Part shown: piece by piece, positions 34,901 to 46,900 of the stretch | Layout of the letters: the number at the start of each line of letters is the position of its first letter | How positions within the stretch are numbered: the first letter of the stretch is position 1 | From: Ariolimax columbianus | Lineage: Eukaryota; Mollusca; Gastropoda; Stylommatophora; Arionidae | DNA length: 64,000 bases | Assembly: GCA_036924085.1 (NCBI GenBank) | Contig: JAVGWX010000007.1 | Location: forward strand, 75,950,448-76,014,447 | Direction of reading: 5' to 3' | Made by a program: the position numbers and the translations under genes | Notes under the pieces: generated by a model | Database searches by the model: none | What the model saw: the letters and a program-made list of their open reading frames with translations, nothing else | Told to the model about the DNA's origin: nothing

Positions 34901-37900
34901 CACTGGAATTATTGTTAAATTTCTAGTCTTTTTCTTTAGTCTGATTACAATTATTCGGTCGTTGACTGGATTGTAACTGAGTACTGAAAGTGCCGTCTTT
35001 TTTGACAGAATAAAGCCGACCCCGCTTTTTCCGCCCTTGTCCATCCCAGAGTATATGAATGTTTCTCCTGAGGGGGGTAGGACAGAAGTGTGTAAGGGAT
35101 AGTACCTCATCCTTGATGGCCAGGATCCTATTTGGTTCCCCCACTTCTGTGTAGCTCACGTATGGCTCCTAGAGTCTGTCTGTGTACGGCAGCGCCATCC
35201 CCCGGGCATCGGCTTTGGCTCGCCGGCTAAACTACGTGAGTGAAACGACAAGAAGGGGAGTCCACCCCTGACAAGTACACACAGCTGCTGGTGGAAGAGG
35301 CGGAAGATCAACCTGTGCGACAACGACTCTAAAAGCGGGAGCTGGAAACGCCTGGTATCGGGCTAAGGGCGCACCAGAGACCATAGTTGGTAAGCAGCCA
35401 GAACAACGTTCAGAAAGCAATGGCAAACTACTGGATGTAAAATGCCAAGAAACTTATGACAGTCGAGAAAAACAAAACTCAAAGATCTGATGGTGAGGCC
35501 CTAAGGCCAGGCAGATCATCTCATCGACGCTAACTGGGGATGAGGCCAATTTCAGAGTCAGTACAAGTAATAGAGATGACGGTCTAAAGCCTGGCTGCAT
35601 TACAGTGGACAACTCTGAAATGGGACTAAAAACAAAACTAAGAATAGGCACCTGGAACGTCAGGAGCCTATTCCAAGGCAAGTTGTTCATCATTGGAAGA
35701 GAAATGAAGAGAACCAAGGTAGAGATTCTTGGAGTCTCTGAGCACAGATGGGCTGGTCAAGGGCAGTGTATTATATGGCTAGCAGTATCAAACTTATTGG
35801 CAATTCTTAACCGCTATACTACATGTATCAAACAAGAAACACAAAGAAGAAAACTAAAAGCAAAAATCGTTCTCTGGACTACATTCTGCTACTTAAGCCC
35901 TTTCAGTGTTTGGTAGCAGCAGATTGAGAAAAAATGAAGCCAAGCCAAAAGCAAAAATTATGTAGCAAGATTTGCATAGAACTTAAATAGATTGCCCTAA
36001 CAAAACTATTTAGCTATTTGATTTTATGTACCTGTGCTTCAGGAAGAGCTAAATGACAAACAAGAAGAATCTGCCTTTTTATGTTTCTTTCAATAAATAA
36101 TAATGACTTACCCTCAACCCCTTATTCTCAGTTTTAACTGAGTTCTCAGTTGTCTTTTGATTTCCTATCAGCTGTTTAGACAGTTGCTTCAATTTCTGCA
36201 AAAAAGTGTAAAATACCCATTTTTAACTCTCAAGTAGAATTATACTTACATTTTATCTAATTTTTATTGCTAATGAAAAAAATGATTACAGAATAATTGT
36301 TTAAATAAAAATGAAAAGATGCAAAAAAACATGCACAATATTCTTATAAATATATGATAAAATTGTGGTCACAGTGTCAAATTAGATGTCATAATAAATT
36401 AAAATTGGTTAACGTAAAAACGGTTTTATTGCTGAAAACATTGGCTGCTTTTGTATTTGTAAATGTTTTGTCAACATTTTTTGTTGTTGTTTTTTTGGTT
36501 TTGCATTCGCCTTATTTATATATTCCCCAAGGCGGTGTGCATTGCACTGTGGTTTTTATTTTGCGCATGTCGGCCCAGTGCATCCGACTTCCGCAAGCAT
36601 TTTATGTAAGGGTCTACTTCCTCCTGCATTTTCTAAGAGTTTGCTTCACCGGGGTAACGGCCGGTGTTGTGATGGGGATCGAACCCAGCACCTTCGGGAT
36701 GTGAGCCGTGCCACTTAACCACTAGGCCATGCCGTCCCCTGTTTTGTCTAAATGATTGGCAGTAAAGCTGAAGCTTTAACAAATAGAATACAACTGATTT
36801 TATATACCATATTTGCCTACATAAAGTACAACCTTACATTATGTTAGAAATAAATAAAAGTAGGCCCTCTCATAGATAACACAGGAAAAATAATAAGTGA
36901 GAATAGGGAGACAGCTAATCTACTCAATCAGTAGTTTAACAGTCTACAGAAAAGAAGAATGCTCCAAGATCTCAGAGCCCATATATAATTTCCAAAGAGA
37001 CATGGATACAGAGGGATTATGATCAATCTGTATTACTGAGGAAATTGTTTTTCAATAAATGGAGGGGTTGAAAGTGGATATGTAGGGGTCAAGATGGTAT
37101 TCATCCAAAATTGCTGTTTTAAATTAGAGACCTGTTAGCAAAACCATTGGCTATATTATGTTCTCAATCACTTGCGAAAGATGATGCAGGAGTGATCCTC
37201 TTATTCAAAAAGGGCAATAAATCAGATCCAGCAAGTTATAGACCAATGAGTATAACAAGCATAGTCTATCAATTGTTGAAGTCAATATTCAAAGAAAACA
37301 TTTAAATGCATTTAGGCAAGTTTAATATAATCAGAAATAGTCAGAATGGGTTTGCGAAAGGGAGATCGTGCTTAACAAATCTATTAGAATTCATGAAGGA
37401 GGTTACTAAAATGATAGATAAAGAGGAGCTAGGGAATGTTATTTATCTAGATTTTGCAAAGACCTTTGATAGAGTACCTCATCAAAGATTGTTTAGGAAG
37501 TTAAAATCACATGAATAGGTGTCGAAGTTACCAAATGAATTGAAAATTGGTTAACAAGAAGAAGGTAGAGAGGGATATATAAATAATGACTACTCTGGCA
37601 AAGATGGCGCCGTAACTGGCTGCGAGTCTACATTTCTCTACTGTTTTGGATCATTATGGATGCCGCCAGACCACGGATTTGCCTGGAATTCACACTAGTC
37701 GACGACTTACACTTGTGTTCACTGATACGTGGAGTTGTTTTCCGTCTGGACTTGTTATTTCGTTCTTTTTTGTGTGATTTCTTCAATCCGTTTATCCTGG
37801 TCTGGACGCCGGCTGAATGGCGCTACGCTTAAACTAGTTATACCTGTGTCGTATCTCACGGGTTAGTTCTGCCGGTTCACCTTCACGAATTTGGCGTGTG

Positions 37901-40900
37901 GGAATTTTAGATGCTACTATGATGAACTGAATACAGCTGGGGAGAGATGCCAGATTCACTCACACGCTGAGTGTTGTCCATACGACCTCTTGTGGTTATC
38001 GAAAAGGCACGACAAACTGCGTTAGATGCCTTCCCACCTTTCTACCCTGCGGGTTACATGTTTACGGAAAGACTTCGGTGGTAACACTGAGGCAAAATCT
38101 GCATCCTATGCTATCTCCAGTCGTCTCGATGAATGTCTTGCCACTGGCAAAAGGTAGCTTAGGCTCTATGAGTGAGGTTAACAAAATGCGCAGTTTCTTC
38201 CTCACTTTAATCCAAATCTCCGCGCAAGTCACCCATTTCAGCGGACACAGCAAGAGATACGACTGTCCACACGGCTGAACAAAGAGAGTGGTCTTCATCA
38301 CTTGTGATGGACAAAAAAACTATTTAAAAAAAAAAAACTCTGAGTGGTGTAAGGTAAAAAGAGGAGTGCCACTGGGCTCGGTTATCGAACAAATTTTGTT
38401 CTTGATTTATATAAACAATTTGAACATTGCTATCAGATCCATGATTGCAAAATTCGCAATTGACACAAAACTATGCACAAATGGATATATTGAGGTCGGA
38501 TTTAGATAAAATTAGAGAATGGTCTGAGAGCTGACAAATGGGGTTTAATGTAGATAAATGTACGGTCATCCACATGGGTAGATCCAATATGAAACAGAAT
38601 TACAGAAATGGAGAGAACAATATTAGAAAGATAGAAAAGGAAAAGAACCTAGGGATTATAATAGATCATACAAGGTAAGGTGAGTGAACAAGTCCAGGTA
38701 AGAGAGAAAAAGGCAGATGCAATGTTTAGTCTGATAAAAATTAAATATATCAAAAATAGGACTATGGAAGTGATAGTCAAACTGTATGAAACATTAGTTA
38801 GACCTAGATTGGAGTACTGTGTTCAGGTGTGGAGACCTTACAGCCGATGGTATATAAAAATTCTGGAAATAATTCAAAGAAGAGTGACAAAACTGATAAT
38901 AGTATTTAGGAATTATAGTTTTGAGGAAAGGCTCAGAAAAATTTGAGTCTACAGTGTTTAGAAAAGCGAAGACATCAAGCTAATTTAATATAAGTTTTAA
39001 AAAATAATCAATGGAAAGGATAAATTAGATTATAATAAGTTTTCAAAATACAGCTGCCTAGAGAATAAGAGTGCACCCCCCCCCCCCCCCCCCCCCAATT
39101 AATTAAAGAAAGGTCCAGATTTGATACCAGGAAATATGTTTTAGTAAAGATCCTGGCGAATGTTTGGAATGTATTGCCACAGAAAATAATGGAGACAGGG
39201 TCAATTAATGCATTCAAGATTGGAAGCGCATAGTTATTTTTAGATCAATTGAATGTAAGAGAAACTGGTTGTATACAGACTGTGCAGAGAGTCTTTTAAA
39301 CCAGTACAAAGATGTTAAGTTAAGTAAGTTATATTCGGTGCAGCATCACACAAAACAAATATTAAGAAATTCTTTTCAGTTTTTCATAAATTAATTTCCT
39401 AAGTGTTATAGCTATTCTGTTCATGCTTCCATACTATTCATTTACCTGAATATCTTTCTGCTGATCTTGTGCTTGAATTTTACAAATTGTGACGCATTCA
39501 AGCAGCACTAGAAAGTGGCTATTGACATCTTGTTCATGTTTTTTTACATTTTTCTTGCTGCCCTAAAGAGACAATCAATGTTGCAGCTCTGCTAATATAA
39601 AGCACACAGCTCTAGAAAGCTTCAATGAACAATCAGCATATTAAAAACATACATTCAATAATTGTAATGCTATGAGTGCAATTAACACCTTGATGTTAAG
39701 TGTTACATTTTAGCTTTACAATCATCACAATCTTTTGCTCTCAAGCCTTGTTTAGGGTATCTTCTTCTTCTTCTTCTTCTTCTTCTTCTTCGTACGCAGT
39801 CAGACAGTAACCATTATTTTTTAGAAAAAAGCGGCGGTCATCCTGAGGCTGTCGCCGCTGCCATAGAGCCTGTCTTGCAGTTCCACTGGTGATGGCCACA
39901 TCTGCTCTCTCTGATCCTCGTATGTCGGGCAGTTCTGCAGCAGATGTTCAGCGGTCATTTTACCGGTACCGCACGGGCATTCGTCGGTACCACCTATCTT
40001 CAATTTGTTGAATAGGTGGTACCTCAGTCTATTGTGGCCAGTGCGAAGTCTGAAGACAACGACCTGCTCTCTTCGGTTCAACTGGTAATAGGCATCGTTT
40101 TTGGTGTAACCAGTATGTTCGGTTTCCCATTTGGTCCTGTATCTGGCTTTGATAAGCCGTTTTGACTCTTCGTACGTCATACTAGTATCTGTTTGTGGTA
40201 GTCTTGCACCTTCTTTTGCCAGTCTGTCTGCCTCCTCGTTGCCTTGGATGTTGCAGTGTGATGGGACCCACTGTACCACTACCCTTTTTGGTGCTGACTG
40301 CTGGCACAGTTTGCAGAGTGCTGCTCTTAAGTCATTAAGCTCAGTGTTTTTCTGGCTTTTTAGCGCTGTGACTACGGCGAGAGCATCTGTAAGCAGGACT
40401 ATATGGCTTTCATTTTCTTTATGTGTCACCATTTCTTCCCCTGCCGCCCTCAGTGCCTCTGCCCTGAAATTGCTTGTGTACTTACCAATAGCGAATGACA
40501 GTGTTATTTGTCTGCCATTTGGTAGGTTCAGGAATGCTCCTGTTTAGGGTATAAATTGCACACTGATAACAGAGTGTTGGTAGGAATACATTGTTGATCC
40601 TTTGCTGTTTTGTCACCAATAGAGTGTTTAAATGTTTTAGTTGTATGAGATTAACTGGTTTATCAGATTTCTTGTTTCTATTTCCTTGTACCTTCTAACA
40701 TCGTCTGTGAACATGCTTCTCAGATATCTGAATTCTCTACCTTGCTAAAGTTCTGTGTTTCTGATCAGAGTGACTTGTCTGGTCTATTGACTTTTTTTAA
40801 CTTCTTTTTTTGCTGAGTTTATTTTCATATTGTGATTCCTGCATAGTTGAATTAAGGCATTAAGATGCTTATGATAAAAGTGGACAGAAGAGATTTGAGG

Positions 40901-43900
40901 AATCATCACAAAAATGTACTGATATTAAGTAATATGTTCTAAATTTACAATCAATGCAATAATGCTTTGATATCTTCTTCTTCTTCTTTTCGTGCGCTGT
41001 CAGACGCCAACTTGAATTTGTTCGAAGTAAGCAGCTGTCATCCTGAGGCTGTTGACACTGCCATAGAGCTTGTCTAGTGTTGCCACTGGTGATGGCCACA
41101 TGTGCTTTCTCTGGTTCTCGTACGTCGGGCAATTTTGCAGCAGAAGTTCAGCGGTCATTTTTCCTGTGCCATACGAGCATTCGTCAGTGCCACCTATCTT
41201 CAATTTATTGAATAGATGGTACCTCAGTCTGTTGTGACCTGTGCGGAGTCTGAAGACCACGACCTGCTCTCTTCTGTTCAGCTGGTAGTAGGCATAATTT
41301 TTTGTGTAGCCAGTATGTTCTGTTTCCCATTTGGCCATGTATCTGGCCCTAATAAACCTTTTGGACTCTTCGTAGGTCACACTATGCTTTGCATCATGCT
41401 TTGATATAAAAATCTAAATGTTAGCTCTTGTAGAGACTAAATTCATCTTCTTTAATGTTAGCAGCATGTTTTAGATTTTCTTGTTATTAATTTAAGGCCT
41501 ACTGCCTTGCTTACTTTATTGAGCTCATTTTGTCATTTCCCAGTCTCTTTGATGCTGTGACTGAGGATGGCTGTCATCAACAAGTCTTAGTTGGGTAAGC
41601 ATTTCTCCATCAATATTGATGACTTTATCTTCCTAATTTAGTTTTCTAAAGACTTCCTCAAAGGCTGCTGTGAAGAGTTTTTGGAAGATTTTATTAATAA
41701 TAATAATAATGTTTGCTTAGGCACCTGAGGCCCATTGCGTTGGTTGACGACTTACATGACCCGCTGCATTGTTCCAGGACTCATCCAAAGCGGTGGTGGA
41801 GGCCGTTATCTACTGGAGCCATATTTTGTGAAGACAACCTCTTCTGTGCCTCCAGCTGTTCGATCGAAGACTATTGGCACTAAGGAACGACTTGTGTAGT
41901 ATCTTGTGGGCAGGGGTTTCCTAGTCCAGTCATTTAACATGACCAAACAAAGAAATTTGGCAGAGGTTAAGTTTTTCTGAGATTGGAAGGAGGCCTGTTT
42001 TAGCAGAGACCTCCATGTTGCAGATATAATCATGCCATCAGATGTCCACAATACACTTCTGGTTGAGCATATAGAAGGCTTCCAGTCTCAACATGTGATG
42101 TTTCAGTAATGTCCAGCTGCTAAAGACAGATGTGTCAGACCAAAAGATGCAAATATTGCAGAAAAGCTGTAAACTAGCGACACAATGCATTCCGTTCTCC
42201 AGACTACATTCTGCTACTTACAAAGACCTGTTCAGGGCTTGGTAGAGAAAAATTGAGAACGAATGCAGAAGAAGAAGTAATGTCCAGACCTGTTAAGCCG
42301 AACTGGGACCACAAAGGACTGGTTTGATGCGGATTGTATTGCCATGTTGCATTGGTAGATTGATTGGCTGGTACAAAAGGCTAATCTCGGTAGAGCAGCC
42401 CAAATTTATCTATTCTATCAGCTGATTAGCTGACGTCATAGATACTGCCTTGTTAACAAAATTCAAATCAGGGAGGCACATGGTATGTATGACTGACAAT
42501 AGATCAGTGAGGCATGTGGTGTGTATGACTGACACCAGATAACATGACAAGCGACGGTGCTTTGAGTGCACATCTGATAATCACCAAACGAGATGGAGAG
42601 ATGGCATGAGTAAAGTTATTGGTCCAACATGGGACCCAATTCAAATGACCATATTGAGTCAGAACAACATTTGTCTACCTGACATCAGACACTTCATATG
42701 CCTGATTAAATACTAGAATTGCAGATACTGCTATCTCCCATTGATAAGGATTACAATAACAATTTGAATTAATCATCAATCAAAGCCCTGCAAACAACAC
42801 CCACCAAGTTGGCCTGGCATCTTACATGTACTCTAATATCTGCCACGTCAATACCACACCCCCCTCCCCCCCCCACCGCCCCCCCCCCCATGTTTGCCTA
42901 CAGCTCCCTTCACCAAGTATGTCTCAGTCTGCCTCTATCTCTGCTGTCCTTCAGAATTCAGAACAGTGACTGTCTTACAATAACATCCAATCATGTCTTA
43001 ACCAGTGATAATGTTTCCCCGTCACCTCTTCTTCTTCTGTATTCATTCTCAATCTCCCACTTCCAAAACCCAGAACAGGGCTTTGCAAGCACCAGAATGT
43101 AGTCCGGAGAACGGAAAGCGTTGTGTCACTTGTTTACAGCTTTACTGCAAAATTTGCGCATTTCAGTCCAACACATCTGTCTTCGACAGCCCCATGACCT
43201 CTAATTCAACAGCTAGCTGTCTAGTTCTCCTCCACAGGTCAGCATATTTAACCTTGTCGTATCATTTCAACCCCAAAATTCTTAGTAGACATCTGTTTAT
43301 GAATGTCTGTACCATATTTGTCAGCACTTTTGTTGAACTCTAAGTCACACAGTAACACTGACTTTACATTGGAGTTCAAGATACTGATCTTTGTATTGAA
43401 CTTTATTTCTATGGAGTCCCATAAATTTACCAATGCAATGAAGACCTTTCTTGCCTTTTGTATTCTGAACCTGACATAATTTCTGTACACCCAACTTTAT
43501 TAGGTCAGGTCAGGTCAGGTCATCGCGTAACCGGTGAGGTCGTTGGGGCACACATACAGACATCCTCACAACGCCACGCCACCCTTCTCTGTCAGCGGCC
43601 GCTGCCTGTGACTCTTCTGGCTGGAGATTGGTCCATTCTTTTATGTTGTCCTCCCATCTCTTTTTAGGACGGCCTCTTCCTTGTCTGCCATGCACCTTTT
43701 TGTGGAGGATTGTATTTGCAAGACCGTTTGATCTCGATATGTGACCATACCAAGCAAGTTTCCTTCTTTTGACAGTTGCCAAGAGGTCTTCAAAAGGCCC
43801 TATTGCTATTGTAATTCTATCTCATATTTCCTCATTTATTATACAACCCAGATAATTAAAAGAATCAATATCCTGCAATGGAGTTCCCCCTAAATAATTT

Positions 43901-46900
43901 GAACTATATCATTATATATTCTCAAAATCTTAGTTTATATCTCTGTGAACTGATTGACCTGATAACTTCTCAAGCTTGGTCAACTTATTTTGCAATAATC
44001 CCTTGATGTTGAGTGTTAAGTTAGTACAACGAACTCAAGCCAGAAAATGACATCATAGGCAAACTTGGCAGAGATGGGCAGACAAGGATTTTTAGACTCA
44101 GATTGGGACTTACAGACTCACGGTCCACCTCCACAGGATGGGTCTTAAAGACACCGCCATATGCGATTGCGGAGCACCCAAGCAAACACCAGAACATATC
44201 CTGCAAGACTGAGCCCCTTATGCAGATCAAAGAGAGGTAGTCTGGTCCAAGGAAGCAACCATGCTAAAAAAGCTGTAGGGGACCGGCGAAGTTCTGAAAA
44301 CCACAGTCTCCTTTGTAAACCTCACCGGGCTAGAATCATAGCATCAGTTGATCAAAGAAGAAAGAGAGTATTGAGTCAAATATGAAAACTAAAAGATAGA
44401 TGATAGCCTCTGACTTTAAGTATGTTGCAGCAGGCCTCTTAAGTAAAATAACTTACTGTGAATGTGCAGCCTAAGCTTTTAAACCGGCATTCCTTTGGTT
44501 TTCTTGGACAGACAGTTTTATGATCTGCAAGCTAGTAGATAAAACAAAACAAAGAAGTTTGTAATTTAGGTTAAATTATTTATAATGATGTGGCTGACAA
44601 TATCCCTAACAAGGAAAGTAACATAAAAAAGTTCTAGCTAAAGTGTATTCATCTATTTATTTTTTTTAAAAACAATATGGTTGGAAAATGGTTCATAGAA
44701 ACAACTTCATTGCACCCCTACATCTGCTCAGTCCCATTAGTTAATGAAAGTGTCAACGACAAAGCATGAACTCTGTATCTTGTAAATTGCCCAATGTTGA
44801 CAGGGCCTAAAAGGGGAGCAAAGAATAGTAATGCTGTAAACCTAACAAGTATGTAGGAAAAAGTGACTAAGGAGGGTTTTGCATGGGGCCATCAACCTCA
44901 TCCTGCAAAAACTTCAAACCAAAAAGACTTTTAAAAATATGGACAGTCAACTGAAATGAAAAATTCTACAAGATATAACCAGAATGGATTTCCCAATACA
45001 GTAGGACTTAGTAAATACAAGGAAATATTTTGTTGTCAAAGAGTGGTCAATGCTTGAATGCATTGTCCCAAGAAATAGTGGAGGCAGGGTCAATTAACAA
45101 GAACAAATTCCACATAGCTCTTTTTAGATCAAGGGAAGTAAAAGAAACTGGTTGTATACAGACTCTGCAGAGTCTTCTAAATGAGTATATATATTTTGCA
45201 AGACGTCACATAATTTAGCACCAAAAAAAAATTGGTTAACTGAAAAATGTAACTGCTATTCTAAACAGCTGATATTAATTTTTTGCAGCTCAAATTTGAA
45301 AGACACAATCACAAAAAAAAAAATCAAACTACATTTTTCCCATTACTGGGGTAGTCGAGGGGTTTTGAATTTCTGGGGACTACAGACCGCATCGTCATTG
45401 CTGTCGCCACGTCGTGTGCTGGCTATGTTTGTTTATTTCACCCCTAACAGAAAAACAACATAAGCCAATTCCGAGGATTTGAACCACTGCCCTCCTTGTC
45501 GGAAGGCAGGCCTCGAAACCATTTGGCCCCGCGCTCCTTGGTACTAAGTGTGTCGAAGACAACAGTGAAGAACTGGGCAATGATGTTTAAAGAAGGACGT
45601 GAGTTTATGCAACAATATGTGCCTGACCTGGTCTCGGAAGATCTTTCATTAACTCACGTCCTTCTTTAAACATTTTTGTCAAGTTCTTCACTGTTGTCTT
45701 CGACACACTTTTGTCACCATACACTGCCTGCATTCTGCGAAGAATGTCAACTTGTCGACATCCTTCAGCTGTTAGAAACCGAATTACCGCTCACTGATAA
45801 ACTCTGGACGGATTCCGTATCATACACACTATGTTTTCAACGGTCTGCCGAGGAAACTATGTAAAAGTAAAGTAAAGTAACCCATAGCATTAGTGCCGTA
45901 GGAGTGTGAGGTGTTAGCGATCTCACATTTCAAAGGTTTGGATATATGAGGGCAGTAGACATCTCCTCTCGGACTGAACCGGTACCTATTTAAGACTGGG
46001 TCAACCCGGGAGCCATTGCGGTCTGAAAAACAATACCTCCTCAACTGGGAAATGAACACAGGACCACTCAGATGCGAAGCCAGCGTGCTAACCACTGCGC
46101 TACACGGCTCCCTTAGGAAACTATGAGTCGGAGGCTAATGAAATTTTGCAAATTTGACGGTTGGTGTGGGCTGTTTACACCAAACAGTTATGTCATCGTG
46201 CACATCGTACGTATGTTCACTTGTTGCAGAAACACATATTAAAATTGTTCGATTTTTCTAAACTTTCTTTAACGGTAGTGAGAATGTGGACAGGTTACTG
46301 AAAAAAGATCCTTGCGTAGTCTTTTTCCAAAATAAAAAAAATGCGTACTTAAATATGGGTTCTTAAAAAATATAAAGCCAACCTCTCTACGTTTCAGGGT
46401 CAGTGATCCACAAGAATATGGACAACTCACAGTTGCTTCTGGGCATATTTCTGTGTCATGTTCCTGCAACAAGGAGAGAAACAATAGTATTTCTTAAGAT
46501 TGTACTGAGTGGACAGAAAGGCAGTTGGGTAGTGAAGTTTAATTAAAACTCAGCTGCTGTAGCATAGCTTCAGTGATTTTAAAGTGGAACTCATTCAACA
46601 CAGTTTAAATTATATAACAGTTGTTAGTATATTGTTTAAATAAAAAGACACTAGTGAGTATTAGCAATGTGATTTGAAATTTTCAGTACTATTTTTAAAG
46701 TATATCCATTTACTTTGAACTGCATCTGGATTTGCATTTTCATAAGAACATTCTTAATCACAGCACTTATTATTCACAATAAAAATGTAATCTTCATAAG
46801 TAAATGTACTCATAAATGGTTATGTTTGACATTCACAAGAATGTTTTTACATACACATCAGTTTCATAAGTTATATACCACTCTCACCCAGAAGGGATCA

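Larger units (their letters stand above)
36850..39335 (+). mobile_element. CR1-like LINE, RT to 3' end, interrupted
   Basis: Plus strand: RT fingers (SYSKRAINQ-like frame and the NCCFKLETC segment matching 19.0-19.5 kb), QNGFAKGRSCLTNLLEFMKE, VIYLDFAKTFDRVPHQRLF (motif A), the insert at 37598-38336, then NSEWCKVKRGVPLGSVIEQI, LFLIYINNLNIAIRSM, and a degraded motif C (AKFAIDTKL for AKFADDTKL). It continues RPRLEYCVQVWRPYSR, IQRRVTKLIIVFRNYSFEER and the 3' end with a TTAAGTTAAG tail. Oriented against the TRAF gene. 5' truncated, with multiple stops. Confidence 0.88.

Noticed and set aside
44457..44523. TRAF exon 6 starting at the inner acceptor TTGCAG|ATC
   Set aside because: This leaves the exon out of phase with exon 5 and produces early stops; the acceptor eight bases upstream fits phase and family spacing.
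46383..46463. TRAF exon 5 ending at an inner GTAGAG donor
   Set aside because: It gives a one-base phase and removes residues needed to align with the LLRSE position; GAG|GTTGGC keeps both.
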